Assembly: GCA_963969365.1 (NCBI GenBank)
Contig: OZ017758.1
Span: 1,426,001 to 1,490,000 of the forward strand
Source: Asterochloris sp. CNOR1
Taxonomy: Eukaryota; Chlorophyta; Trebouxiophyceae; Trebouxiales; Trebouxiaceae
Reading direction: 5' to 3'
Length of the DNA: 64,000 nucleotides
The notes under the pieces were generated by a model, which did no database searches, was not told the DNA's origin, and saw only the letters and a program-made list of their open reading frames with translations. This document shows, in pieces, positions 53,984 to 64,000 of the stretch. The translations under genes were made by a program, and so were the position numbers. Numbering within the stretch: position 1 is the first letter of the stretch; each line of letters begins with the position of its first letter.

Positions 53984-55627
53984 GTGGCAGGGGGCACCTT
54001 AGGCTTTCATTTGGTGGTCTCATCCAGATCTTCTCAGTTCTCGTGTCACTGTCCACGCTGCTGGCAGTCCTCAGAGTGAGCGTACTTGGAATGAGCCTGC
54101 CTCAATGCTGTTCCAGGGCAGTGTGTCAGCAACACACAGACGTGACCAGCCAGCACCAGAGGCCAGCTGGCTGTGCCAAAGTTCTTCCATCTGCAGCCTT
54201 AACCGCAAGGCCGTGCTGCAGATGACAACAGTTCTCAGCTCCCAGAAGCAGGAGCCCTATGGCTTGGCCCAGCAGGCAGCCCTTTGGCAGAATGCAGCCC
54301 TGACTGGCACCCGCCATGCTGACAAGCACCCGCTGCCCCACCTGACAAACCTGGTTGTGGTGGCTGCTCATGCTGTGTTCACTGGCTTTGACTTCACCAA
54401 GTCAGAGGATCCTGGTAACTGGTTCCTGCTGTCTTATCAGAGGGTGAGTCTGCTTCAATCAAAGCATAAAGCTGCTTTGGGGTCAGGCATAGGCATGGCC
54501 TGGGGGTCCACCAGGCATAGTGATGACACCCTGCAGCCTTTGCTGATGGTATGAGCAGCTCAGGCAAACAGCGTAGTGCATCTGCAATGATCGAAGCAGC
54601 TCTGTCCAAGTGCATTCTGCTAGAGGCCTCTGACAGCCTCGCTGGCCTGCAGGGTGTGGAGGGGCAGAGCCACAGTTTTGTGGAGCACATACAAATCGGG
54701 GTGAAGCATGCGGAGGCTGATCCCAGCAGCCTGCTGCTGTTCTCAGGAGGGCAGACACGCAGAGCTGCTGGGCCTCGCAGCGAGGCCGAGGGCTACTGGA
54801 TGGTGGCAGCAGCTGCTGGCTGGTGGGGGCACAACGGCGTGCAGGATCGAGCCTTCACAGAGGTGCCCCACCTAAAAAAGCACTATGCCGGCCTTATATA
54901 GAGTAACTGTGCTGTGGCATAGAAAGGCTGCCCTTGTATGCAATACGGCTTGCCCCTCATGCAACGAGGTTGACTCCCTTCATGCTCTGCCCTCGCTGCA
55001 GGAGCACGCCCGTGACAGCTTTGAGAACCTGCTGTTCAGCCTCTGCCGCTTCCACGAGCTGACTGGCTCCTACCCTGAGCACCTCACAATGGTCAGCTAT
55101 GACTTCAAGCGAGCTAGATTCCTGGAGGTACATAGGGCAGCCCTCCGGTGGCCTGAGGAGCGCATGTCGTTCCTGGGCTCGCGCACTCTCTCCCGTGACG
55201 CCGTTCAGGTGCGATTGGCACTGCCAGCAGCCAAGCACTTACAGCTGGGGCTTGCTACTGGAGCAATCCCGGCTCTGCTGGTCCTTCTTGGGGTCTGGCT
55301 GCTGCTCAGGAGGCCCTCTTGGGGCCTGCTGCTTGCTGAGGTCGATTTTGGCAGACTAGCTTGCATCCTGCACATGAGCTTGCCAGGGAACCTGAGTTGC
55401 ACCATTGCCGGCTTCAGTCACACTCATCAATGCTGCAGAATGAGGCCTCAACCCTCAAGGCATTTCAGGCAGATCCTTATGGATGTCACGGTGATCTTCT
55501 GGCAAAGAAGGAGGCACGCGATCCATTTGCCTTGGGGCCATATGATGGGCACCGCTGCCCTGGCATGAGCGGTCTCCTCAGCTACTGTTCCCACACTTTG
55601 TATAGCGACAGGCTGCCCTGGGATTGA
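53984..55627 (+). CDS. DUF218-domain protein
   Basis: Known: DUF218 proteins (SanA/YdcF superfamily) are often membrane-anchored with an alpha/beta fold; the biochemical role in algae is not established. Seen: four exons with counted, consistent phases, 54222-54443, 54653-54862, 55002-55208 and 55439-55627, give 275 residues from ATG 54222. Motifs in order: NLVVVAAHAVFTGFDF, NWFLLSYQR, FVEHIQIGVKHAEADPSSLL, LLFSGGQTR, GPRSEAEGYW, EHARDSFENLLFSLCRFHEL, TMVSYDFKRARFLEVHRAAL, ADPYGCHGDLLAKKEARDPF, PYDGHRCPGM, ending SDRLPWD. These are all the family's conserved blocks, so the catalytic domain looks complete. ATG 54222 follows a CTGCAG acceptor, so an upstream exon is likely. A hydrophobic stretch near 53995-54078 (LIQIFSVLVSLSTLLAVLR) ending at a GTGAGC donor in the same phase could be its membrane anchor; that start is a guess. 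Confidence 0.85.
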
Positions 55628-55750
55628 AAGTGTGCTGTTTGCAGGTAGGTGTTGTGTCCTGCTCCCAAAGAGAATGGGTGTAGGTCGGATGCAATAGTAT
55701 TGCAACAGTATTGACATTTATCCGTTGTTGCGACACTTCCAGTCAAGCAG

Positions 55751-56242
55751 TTGTTGAGACACTTCCAGATTGCAAAGAACCTATGTCACATGGTGGTCAA
55801 TCTGCGGGACGACTTTGTCTCGGAAGCTGGCTGCATGTGTCCCCAGGTACTTCTGACAGCAATATGCCCAGGAGACAGGTGGAGATCCCTGCAAAATTAC
55901 AGCCACCTCTCTCAAAGGTCACAGCAGCCTGGCATGCCATCAATGCCTGCCAGCAGGGTGCCGTGCAAAAGGCGAGGGCACAGCAGATTCACACACATCT
56001 TGAAAGACTCCATGTCCAGAGTGACATGCCGTGCCAGTTTCAGCCCCCGAGATGGGCAACATATGTTCTGCAAGGCAGAGGTGCCAATGAGGAATGAGGA
56101 AGAAGCTTTGGCATCCAGCATGGTGGCTGAGGAAATGCGGGAGCTCTGCAAAGGCTCTGGCCTAAAGCGTATTACAGTTGAAGCCTATGACGTCAAGTAC
56201 AGCTGGCGCAGTTGGCGATTGAGCTACACCGTGAAAACTTAG
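55751..56242 (+). CDS. Doubtful small open frame
   Basis: A 163-codon open frame reads VVNLRDDFVSEAGCMCPQ near its start and EEALASSMVAEEMRELCKGS then ITVEAYDVKYSWRSWRLSY at its end, TAG-type stop near 56240. It overlaps a probable donor (CCCCAG|GTACTT). A 26-nt tandem repeat (GTTGTTGMGACACTTCCAG, 55724 and 55750) sits at its start. No family recognised. It may be two exons of a small gene or chance, lying between the DUF218 and aldo-keto reductase 3' ends. Confidence 0.22.
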   Translation: MLRHFQIAKNLCHMVVNLRDDFVSEAGCMCPQVLLTAICPGDRWRSLQNYSHLSQRSQQPGMPSMPASRVPCKRRGHSRFTHILKDSMSRVTCRASFSPRDGQHMFCKAEVPMRNEEEALASSMVAEEMRELCKGSGLKRITVEAYDVKYSWRSWRLSYTVKT

Positions 56243-56585
56243 CCATCCAAAGCCACAGTCATCACAAGGACCCATGCCAATGACAGCTTTGGTTGGTTGT
56301 GAACTGGTGCAACACATCATTGTTCTGTGGCAAGGTTCACTCAGACGTTTCTGCCCTTGAGGCAAATGCAATTTCAATTCAGGAGTCCACATGCTGAAGA
56401 CATTCATGGTGAGACTGTCAAGTCAATGGGCACTATGGGGCAGAGCTTACTCAGCAGCATCCTACATGGAAAATTGCTGCAAAACACTACTCTGCATGAG
56501 GGCGCTGCTCATCCCACAGCTCCTCATAATGCCTGAACGGACCGTGGGGGCTGATGAAACCTGCAGGAGGGCAGGCTGCAGCTGA

Positions 56586-59500
56586 TCATACCCAAAGGAG
56601 ACTTACATGCGCAGCAGCATGAGTTGAGTCTGTGTGCAGCGCAGCACTGGCGCACTCGACAGACAGCTCCTGCTGCTTGTGCTTCACTGGCAACACTGCG
56701 GTTCGTTCCTCACCTTCACCATCAAAGTATTTGATTTGCTTTCCAATGCTGGACAGTTGTGCCATGTCATCGGGCGGCAGCTGCCACCCCAACGCTCCAA
56801 GGTTGTACTGCAGCATGCGGCGCGCTGTGAAGTACAGGCTGGCGACGGAGCATCTGAGTGCGCAGATATGAACCACAGCAGCATGTGGCACACTGTGTAG
56901 CTCAGGCGGGCAATGCAGTGGTTGAAGTGTGCAGAGATCAGCTTCAACAGCGCATGGCATGCTGGTTGGCAGCGCACCAGCAACACTCATTGCAGGCAGT
57001 CAGCAAGCACACAACAGACAGGTGGCACCCACCTGCATGTGCCGAGCGTCTGTTGACTTGGGCATCACGCTGACGCCGGTCTGCAGCCCCCACCTCAGCA
57101 GCACCTGGGAAGGTGTTTTGCTGTTCTTGTGGGCAATCCCCTTCACCTTGGGATCCTGCATGCAGCCGGAGGTGGTGCTTCAAGGGCAGTGCTGACATTG
57201 CAGCCCCTTCCGCTCAGCAAACCGTTGGCTTTCATCGAGTCAGGCAACAAGCGCAGAGGCTGGTGGTTCTGATGAGCAGCCTCACGAACTTGGCAGGTCA
57301 GAGCAGCGTCAATCTCCGCCCAGCATGCTCACCCTCATCAAATTTGGCAAGCTTTTGCCCATGCTGAGCATGGTCCCAGGGCTGGACAGAGGGCCATAGG
57401 CAGTCACGTGGATGTTTTGCTCCGTGCACCACTGCCGAAGCCGCTCATTCCTGAAATGGGGGTGCACCTCCACCTGCACAGTCGAGGTCAACCCTGTAAA
57501 CAGAGGCTCGCCATGTTCTGGTGAGAGCCACCAGATGAAGCAGCAGGCAATGCCTATTCATGCAACAGACATGGGGGGACCCACAGGCTGGAGTGCTGCG
57601 AAATTCACTGTGCTGGTGACCACTGCAGCACAGTCTTGCTGAAGCCAGCAGCAGGGCGGCACGGGCAGGCAGCACAGGCAGGCAGCACCAGCATGCATTC
57701 CTCCCAGGACGTGTCCACACAGGTGCTGGGCATAACAGAGATGCCACGTCAGCAGTCAGCCGTCAGCAGCCAGCAGGCTGGCAACCACAGCACTCACTGC
57801 TGATCTTACCTAATCGCTGGGCACAGCCAGGCTGCAGGAAGCCAGCATGACTTGGTCAAACCAGTCATGCAAGTCTGTCTGTGGGGGTTGGACGACCGTG
57901 GGGCAGTAGATGACCGTGCAGCAGTAGCAAGAGCACCTCCTGCAGCAACCCCAGCATGCACCTGCACAAGCTGCATGTGGCAGCAGGCAGCCCCATACTC
58001 CAACAGCACCCACAGCCCGCCCCACAGCTTGATCCTACCTGATCGCTGGGCACAGCCAGGCTGCAGGAAGCCAGCATGACTTGGTCAAAACAGCCATGCC
58101 ACTTTGTCTGTGGGCAGTAGATGACCGTGCAGCAGTAGGAAGAGCACCTTCTGCAGCAACCCCAGCATGCAACTGCACAAGCTGCATCTGACAGCAGGCA
58201 GCCCCATACTCCAACAGCACCCACAGCCCGCCCCACAGCTTGACCTGACTGCCCAGTAGTAGCCACACCTGCAGCTGTACCGTCTACAAGCAGCCCGGCA
58301 GCACTCTTATGCAAGGCCTTGCACGGTCGGCTACCCCTGCATGCAGCACTGGCAGCATGCCCCACCTGATTCACGTCAGGCTTGATCTTGGCGACCTTCA
58401 GCACGGCCTGCGTCTTTGACGGCGAGAAATTGCTGATGCCAATGCTCCTGACCAGTCCCTCCTCTACAAGCCCCTCCATGGCCTGCCACGTCTCTTCCAG
58501 GGGCGGATCAATTCGGGGTCCCGGCTTGCCCGTGTACGGCCTGCATGCAGGAGACCGCTGTGGGCAAGCATGATCTCAGCTTGGTGCAGGGGCACTGGCA
58601 CCTTGTGAGGCTTCCCTGTGCAGGGCTGGCCACGGGCAGCACTGTCTAAAGCTGTGGGCGCAGCGCTGCAGGTGAGGGTGTCACCTCAAGGCATACGCAG
58701 AAGCTGGCTGCAGCACGTGTGGGCCGCATGCTGAAAGCTCATCGCATTGCCCAGCTGAGCCTACAGCAGCCTGCTGCCTGTCCATGCATGCTGGGGCAGC
58801 GTAGGTGCACAGATCCTCAGCACTAAGACAGAGCAGGCCCACCAGCACATGCAAAACCAGCTGCAGCAACTTGTTCCTGACTGCATGAAAAATCACTGCA
58901 GTGCCCAGCTGAGCCTGCAGCAGCCTGATGCCTTGTCACTGCAGGGATGCATGCTGGGCTGGCTTCAGGCAAACCATGCACTCAAGCTCATCACCAGGAC
59001 CAGAGCAGGGCCGCCAGCTGTGTGGGGCCAGCTAACTGCATCTTACACACATGCTGCATGCCCCCTGACTGCCCACAGCTCCATGTAGACAGCTCCAGCC
59101 CACCATAACATGTCATGGGCGGCCCACTCCTTGCCCAGTGAACAAGGCCAGCAGCAAGCCTGGCAAACCAGTTGTCATGCAGACCAAGACCCAACCAACC
59201 TCACAAACATGCAAGGAAACCGTGCTGCGGGGAGGTGCAGCGGCAAGTAGGATCAGAGATCCTGGATGAAGGATGTGGTGAGAGTCCTGAAACGCCAGCT
59301 CTGGCTTACAATCTTTGCGGACTATGTTTGCTGTACAGGGTAAGGCAGTGTGAATCCATGAGTGAGGTGCAGGAGCAAGCCAGCACCAGCATTTGTGATC
59401 GATCACCAGTGAATGAGGTACAGGTGCAGCAGCAAACCTGGCAAGCCAGCTTCACGGTTACCAAGGCATGCCATCAAACTATGCCAGGGAGGTGCAGCGG

Positions 59501-60714
59501 CAGGCCACCAGCACTTGAGATGAGATTGCTCACCAGTGGATGAGGTACAGGTCCAGATGATCCAGCTTCAGCTTGGCCAGGGAGGCTTTGGCAGCCTTCT
59601 TGACATTGGCTGCCGCATGGTTGTTACTCCACAGCTTAGTGGTCACCCAGAGCTCCTCGCGCTTTACGCGGCCAGCGCCCAACATGGTGGACAGGGCCCC
59701 ACCAATCCTGTGCTCGTTGCCATACTGCTCTGCGGTGTCAATGTGCTGCAAGGCAGGGGGCAGGCGTTGCCGAGGTAGTACAGTGTCTACCTGATGCAGA
59801 ACATTGGGGCCTGAGTTTGTTGCCAGAAAATGCTCTATGATGACGTTGTCCTGCAGGTCAGAAGTGAATGTGTGTGAGGGCAAAGCAAATCTGTGCTGCT
59901 GCACAAGGAGGTGGACAGGGCTCGCCTGTCCAGTGCTTGTTGCTGGACAGCTCTATGCCGTGTCGATGTGCTGCAGGGCAGGGCAAAGGAGGGGAGGGGG
60001 AGAGTGTACAATGGTGGAGTGCCATGCACAGCTCGCCCTGCCACCTTGTGCTGCAGGGCAGAAAGGACATGGCTGTGAAGAAACTCATGCGCCGCCAATG
60101 CTGTGCTCAGTGCCTCCAGCTCTGCTGTGTCCCAGAACAAAGCACAGATATTGTTCTGGGACATAGCAGAGCTGGAGGCATTTACATGGCAAGATGTGGG
60201 CATGGACATGCTGGCAGCCAGGAAATGCTGGGCAGCCTGCGCACTGTTATACCAAAGAATGGCCCCTTGTCTCCAGTGCTCTGCATGGGATGTCATGGGA
60301 ACTCCATGGAAATGCTCAGCAAGCATCACAGCATCAAAAGAGATAGGACATCTCTGAGCACCACCATACGTATTTCCTTTTGGGGCTACGCACAAGGGAG
60401 AAGAGCCACAGCAGCAGGTGGCTCACCCTGTAGCCCAGATCGATGGCCTTTTTCACAGCAGTTTCACACTCATCACCCTGTGCCTGGGAAGTCCCAAGCC
60501 CGAGCAAGGGCATTTTATTGCCTGAGTTCAATTTCACATGTGTGTCCCGGGCAGTTGCTGATACTCCAGGAGCAGGCTTTGTTGACATGTTTTGCAGGAA
60601 TGGTAGGGTGGCGCCAGTGGCAAGCACCTCCCTGCGGGTGAGGGATGCTGTGCATGGCTGCATGCCACGATGTGACAGGCCTGCACACAGGGGACTAGTA
60701 ATTGCTCTCTGCAT
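56586..60714 (-). CDS. Aldo-keto reductase, probably organelle-targeted
   Basis: Role known for the family: NAD(P)H-dependent reduction of aldehydes and ketones in a TIM barrel with a Asp-Tyr-Lys-His tetrad. Seen: seven exons, 60427-60714, 59534-59745, 58366-58540, 57333-57473, 57033-57155, 56714-56807 and 56586-56629, sum 1077 nt with phases closing on 358 residues. The N-terminus ([20 protein letters not shown], then [17 protein letters not shown]) looks like a transit peptide with a possible twin-Arg signal. Core: [38 protein letters not shown] (Asp and Tyr), [13 protein letters not shown] (Lys), [12 protein letters not shown] (His), [65 protein letters not shown] and [20 protein letters not shown]. 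The tetrad is intact, so it should be active. The NADP-site text [12 protein letters not shown] differs somewhat from the usual PKS..RI.EN. Introns carry tandem duplications and an inverted echo. Confidence 0.92.
57802..58240 (-). repeat. Young tandem duplication in AKR intron 3
   Basis: Copy 1 (57802-58030) and copy 2 (58031-about 58240) are about 93% identical by eye, apart from an indel of about 20 nt. Both hold CGCTGGGCACAGCCAGGCTG and CCATACTCCAACAGCACCCA. This is the freshest duplication in the window. Confidence 0.9.
58691..58937 (-). repeat. Older tandem pair in AKR intron 2
   Basis: 58691-58774 and 58852-58937 (offset about 161) share CAGCTGCAGCA-like text, GCATG, CATYGCATTGCCCAGCTGAG-like text and CAGCAGCCTG in order. 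Confidence 0.75.
59220..59560 (-). repeat. Echoes of AKR exon 2 end
   Basis: The exon-2 end and donor with flanking intron (59484-59555) are echoed at 59365-59437 (offset about 119; CACCAGTGAATGAGGTACAG against CACCAGTGGATGAGGTACAG) and partly at 59230-59280 (GGGAGGTGCAGCGGCA). Confidence 0.82.
59931..60143 (-). repeat. Echoes of AKR exon 2 start ([12 protein letters not shown])
   Basis: On the minus strand the exon-2 acceptor and start (59695-59760) recur at 59931-59988 (HIDTA then a stop; CCCTGCAGCACATCGACAC). The acceptor alone recurs near 60032-60066, and a third copy lies near 60091-60138 (GACACAGCAGAGC and GAGCACAGCATTGGCGG kept). All lie in intron 1. Confidence 0.78.
60111..60180. repeat. 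30-bp near-perfect fold-back hairpin in AKR intron 1
   Basis: Arm 60111-60140 and arm 60151-60180 are inverted copies with one mismatch in 30 (a G-U pair if the plus strand is transcribed; C-A on the minus strand). The loop is 10 nt (AGCACAGATA). Pairing stops sharply at both ends. Arm 1 overlaps the third echo of the AKR HIDTAEQ exon. Confidence 0.92.
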
Positions 60715-60922
60715 CACTCTGGTGAAGTGCAAACCAATAAGGCAGATCCCCAGCGACAAATTAGATATTGCTGTGAACAATTGTGCTTGGGCTCCTTGAC
60801 GTGGGCCATGTATACTCTCACCTTTCATGACAGACCGCATGCTGAATTCCGGCACAATTCGCTGCATCCCTTACTTTCTTGCAGAACTAAAAATTGATTA
60901 ACAAGAGTGGGCATGAGGGCAG

Positions 60923-62806
60923 CTAGCTTTCAAAAGGGTCTTCTGCAGGGGGCTCTGAGTCCTCATTATCATCCTTTGGATGAACATCCTGCCTCTGTTG
61001 GGCATATCTGTCTCGGAGTTGCCTGGTGGGCAGCATGTCCCCCTGTGCATCCTCCCCCAGGAACAAGGTGTACCCATAGGGATGCACAAAGCGATCATTG
61101 CCATGCTCATCTGCCCAGGTCAGTGGGGCCTGCAGGCATACCACGAACATGTCAGTCAGCAGGGCTATCTGCGCAGCCATGTGTTACAGGAAGACGTAAA
61201 AGGGGAGCTTCCGGTGCCCCTTATTGATTTGAAAGGGGCTGGACACTGTATGACGCTGCCCAGGACCACAAACAACAGGTTGTGATGCAACCTAGCACTG
61301 ATGAAGCCTTCTGCCATCATTGTGATGAGTCATGGCTCCTACCTGAGGAGCTGACAGCAGTTCCTCTGCTGCATAAGCCACAGCTGGCTGATCCTGCGGC
61401 CAGTCCCTGTGGTCAAGTAGCACATGGTACCACCGTTGGGCCGCCCCTTGCTGCAGGTCACCCACCCCTGCAGATCGCTGCCACTCCTCGTCTTCACAGC
61501 AGCTCTCATCCCACCTGCAAGTCATTGCAGGCTTTAGACAACGGTCAAAAAGCATGATCATGAGCACTCCAGCCAGGTAGGGCCAGCCGCCACTTGTGTG
61601 CCCAGGGGTGCGTGGCTCACCCAACGACTACCCCTTTCCAGTTTGCTTTCTTATTTGCGACCCTCTTGCCCAGGCGGAAGTTTTTGCTGGACTGCCTGAG
61701 CACTTTCAGCCCATCGGCCTGTGCCTGTGCCAGGTTGGCTTGCTGCTCAATCTGCCGCAGATTGTCCCGCAGAGCAGCGGCATCCGTGTACCTGCACACA
61801 TGGATGCGTTGGGCTTCAAGCAGCAGCTGCAGCTCAGTGACCACCTCTGCAGACGCTGCGGCTTAGAGATGTACTCCCAGATACACACACAGCCTGCAGA
61901 TTTTTTGGAAAGGGCCACAGCCAAGCTGCCGTGGCTCTGCCTGACATCTGTGCAGTGCATCCCACCAGGTATGCAGGAATGCTGTTGTGGCATGCCACCA
62001 GTGCTGTGCCTGCACAATGCACCAACAAGCTCACCGCTCCTCTTCCACTGCTCGCTGCATTTCAGACTTGAGCCTCAGCCCTTCTGAGGCTATGTCAGCC
62101 AGCTCAGTCTGTGTTGCTGCCCGGCACCCACAACCTGGGCCCTTGGATGCCTGCAGTGCAGCAGGAGGGAACCAGCTTACACCAGAGCCTTTCTCTCAAG
62201 CCAGTGCACCTGCCGGCCCCATACCTGGCTGTTGATAAAGGTCAAGGGGCCCTCCTTGCACACCCATGCAGGCAGGCAATAAGCACCTCTCGATGAGCGC
62301 AGCGGGCGGCTGCCAATGAGTAATCGCCGCATTGGCGCCGCCTTGCGACCTCACCAGGTGCGCAGCAAGGACCTTGTCCACCTGCTCCCGCCTGGTCCTG
62401 ATGTCCTGAGCGACATCAAACTCCTGCCTGTTGAGAGCACGCTGCAGGCCCCGGTCCAAATTCTGCAGCCAGGCCAGCCACAGCGGTAGGGGTCTGGGCA
62501 TGACCGCCCAGGAGCAGAAATTTTGCCCCGCATCTGCAGCTGCTGGCTGACAGGTATAGTTGACGCCTAGAGCAGGCAGCCAAGCAATGCATGGTGAGGT
62601 GTGGGAGGGGTGGGTCCCTTGCGTCTGTATACGGATCTGGTTTGAGTGAGCCAAGCGCCGCACCAGTTGCAGGATGAATAGGAGAAGCTCTGTCTCGATT
62701 ATTTTGCTGGCAAGGGGGTTGGGCTCTGGATCTTGCCGCTTGGCAAATTGTTCAAAGAATGACGCACGGCAAGACGTACGTGCGCATTTCCTCTCAGGTA
62801 TTACAT
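60923..62806 (-). CDS. ClpF-like plastid Clp adaptor (UVR + YccV/HspQ-like domains)
   Basis: Role known: Arabidopsis ClpF has an N-terminal domain, a UVR motif and a YccV-like domain and works with ClpS1 to deliver substrates to the stromal Clp protease. Seen on the minus strand: exon to 62806 with transit-like text (ERKCARTSCRAS), then FFEQFAKRQDPEPNPLASKI and LLLFILQLVRRLAHSNQIR. A UVR motif exon ends at 62355 (RGLQRALNRQEFDVAQDIRT, REQVDKVLAAHL). Next an exon ends at 62035 (ELADIASEGLRLKSEMQRAV). Exon 61621-61791 carries ALRDNLRQIEQQANLAQAQA then FRLGKRVANKKANWKGVVVG. It splices to 61343-61514 (GWDESCCEDEEW, QRWYHVLLDHRD) and 60923-61129 (DEHGNDRFVHPYGYTLFLG). The last three exons' phases were counted and close; ends PPAEDPFES. 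The GWDxxC..EEW text is the YccV/HspQ signature. The first coding exon with the ATG was not found; it probably lies between 62807 and 63100. Confidence 0.83.
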
Positions 62807-63183
62807 CTGCAGTCGCAATTACGATGTTGGCCTCAAGTCAAGGAGACCAACAGGCAGGGGCAAGCCTCAAGGCAAAGCACTCACATCGCACATGTCTCCT
62901 TAAGCAGTGCCCTGGTCCCCACACAGTCTCTGGCCGACATGGATGCTGCCAGCAGGAGCACCTGAAAGTGAGCTGGGAATGCAGAGGGATATGCTGAGAT
63001 TGCTGACAGGAGTTGAAGATCTGAGCATGCATGCTGCTGCAGGTAACCCCTAGGGCATTCCAGATCACTCGGCCCTCAACGTTTAGGACAGTGGAGCTTC
63101 AGAAGAGCCAAATGACACGTTGCACACCTACTTTAAACTCTGGTCCACTGGTCAACGCTCGAGAGCTCTGACTGCAAACCCAT

Positions 63184-64000
63184 CATGCCCATCCGCAGCA
63201 AGCCCAACGCGAAGAAGCCGTCTGCAAAGAGAGTTGAAAGGCTGGACAGCTCTGTGGACGATGATGACAGCCAAGATGTCAGAACAAAGCTGCTGCTGGA
63301 CGGTGAGGTTGCTAAATGGAGACATGGCTGTGCAGGACGCCCAGACTAAAATGCTGTTGTCGGACATCAGAGGCAGCTTGTCTCCTGACTCTGCAGAGTA
63401 CATGGCGAAGGAGGCAGATGACATGATGGCACAGCCAGCGACGCAGCCAGCAGGCGTACCTACAGGCAGCCCCATGATGCCCTGCAGTGTGTCAGGCATC
63501 ATGGCAGGAGCAAGCAGTGGCGCCCTTGGCCTTGTGTATGGAGCTGGTGAGGCACAACATGGCTAGCTGAGACCTCAATGACGACTGCGATGCTGCAATG
63601 AAGGTGCAAGACCTATTCCAAGAGCAAATGTCAGGAATCATCCAGAGAGCTTATCATCCAGCCTCTGCTGTGTCTCTTCTTGGCCATGCTTTTCCCACCA
63701 AGACAGCGCAGACACTTGTGGAGGACCAGCTTACTGCCTGCACCTGGGAGCCAGGATCTGAAAAGAAGTCGCTTCCCCTGTGCGGCTGAAGCCCAGGCTC
63801 ATGTGTGCAGGCAGCACACTGGTGACACACAGGGGGCCGGGACGTCTGGCAGCCTGCCGTGCAGCTGGCTGGAGTTCTGCCGTCAGCTTTGGCGTGATGG
63901 GCGCCATGTATGCAGGAGTGGGGTGCTTTGTGAAGCGCCTGAGGCAGAAGGAGGATGCGTGGAACGCAGGCGCGGCTGGTTTTGCCACAGGTCAGTGGCA
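63184..64000 (+). CDS. Tim17/Tim22/Tim23 (PRAT) family protein, 5' part
   Basis: Role known: PRAT proteins have four membrane helices and act in mitochondrial protein import, as complex I subunit B14.7/NDUFA11, or as plastid OEP16 channels. Seen: ATG 63184 gives MPIRSKPNAKKPSAKRVERL, then an acidic stretch (SSVDDDDSQDVRTKLLLD) to a GTGAGG donor near 63301. The next exon (about 63338-63548) reads DAQTKMLLSDIRGSLSPDSA and a Gly-rich helix SGIMAGASSGALGLVYGAG. The next exon, from about 63810, reads SFGVMGAMYAGVGCFVKRLR, KEDAWNAGAAGFATG and runs off the window at a probable donor. The xxxYAGxxCxxxxxRxKxDxxN-GxxxGxxxG layout is the PRAT signature. The acidic N-terminus is unusually long. Which subfamily cannot be decided without the 3' half. 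It is divergent from the ClpF-like gene. Confidence 0.75.

Noticed and set aside
57802-58240. Transposable element or insertion sequence
   Set aside because: The two copies are simply adjacent; no terminal inverted repeats, target-site duplication or transposase coding was seen.
60111-60180. Rho-independent terminator or riboswitch
   Set aside because: This is a eukaryotic intron; there is no T-tract and the stem is far longer than a terminator. A recent inverted duplication fits better.

Overview
This window is nuclear DNA of a photosynthetic eukaryote, most likely a chlorophyte green alga; a trebouxiophyte-like alga is my guess and is not proven. It is GC-rich and almost every gene is broken into many short exons with GT..TGCAG introns. 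It encodes plastid proteins (Psb27, a ClpF-like adaptor) beside plant-type MOR1/XMAP215, cohesin SCC3, a plant-type CFIm68-like RRM protein and a family-2 glycan synthase. Nothing bacterial, viral or organellar was seen: no operons, no CRISPR array, no rRNA or tRNA that I could recognise.

Layout. 1-975 (-): 3'-truncated IQ-motif protein. About 1239-1599 (+): small basic protein with a Cys/His C-terminus. 1662-3879 (-): CFIm68/CPSF6-like RRM protein, head to head across 290 bp with 4170-22504 (+), a very large MOR1/XMAP215/ch-TOG microtubule polymerase gene. 22505-24354: no confident gene. 24355-37079 (+): cohesin SCC3/STAG. 37279-39180 (-): Psb27, six exons whose phases all close. 40004-47858 (+): membrane GT2 cellulose-synthase-like enzyme. 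48552-53653 (+): unrecognised low-complexity nuclear-looking protein. About 53984-55627 (+): DUF218-family protein. 56586-60714 (-): aldo-keto reductase, seven exons with consistent phases. 60923-about 62806 (-): ClpF-like UVR + YccV protein. 63184-end (+): 5' part of a Tim17/Tim22/Tim23 (PRAT) family gene. The neighbours have unrelated jobs (mRNA 3' processing, microtubules, cohesion, photosystem II assembly, wall polysaccharide, plastid proteolysis), as expected for a nuclear genome.

The most striking signal is not a gene. Many introns contain decayed, frameshifted, usually tandem copies of the edge of the exon they abut, often including its splice site. I call these exon echoes. I found them by eye in at least seven of the genes, on both strands, upstream of acceptors and downstream of donors, from about 93% identical (57802-58240) to barely recognisable. 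One echo in the aldo-keto reductase gene is also duplicated in inverted orientation and gives a 30-bp near-perfect hairpin (60111-60180), which looks like the raw material of a small-RNA locus. Exon boundaries given here come from reading splice consensus, reading phase and family motifs by eye. Those stated to be phase-consistent were checked by counting; others are approximate.
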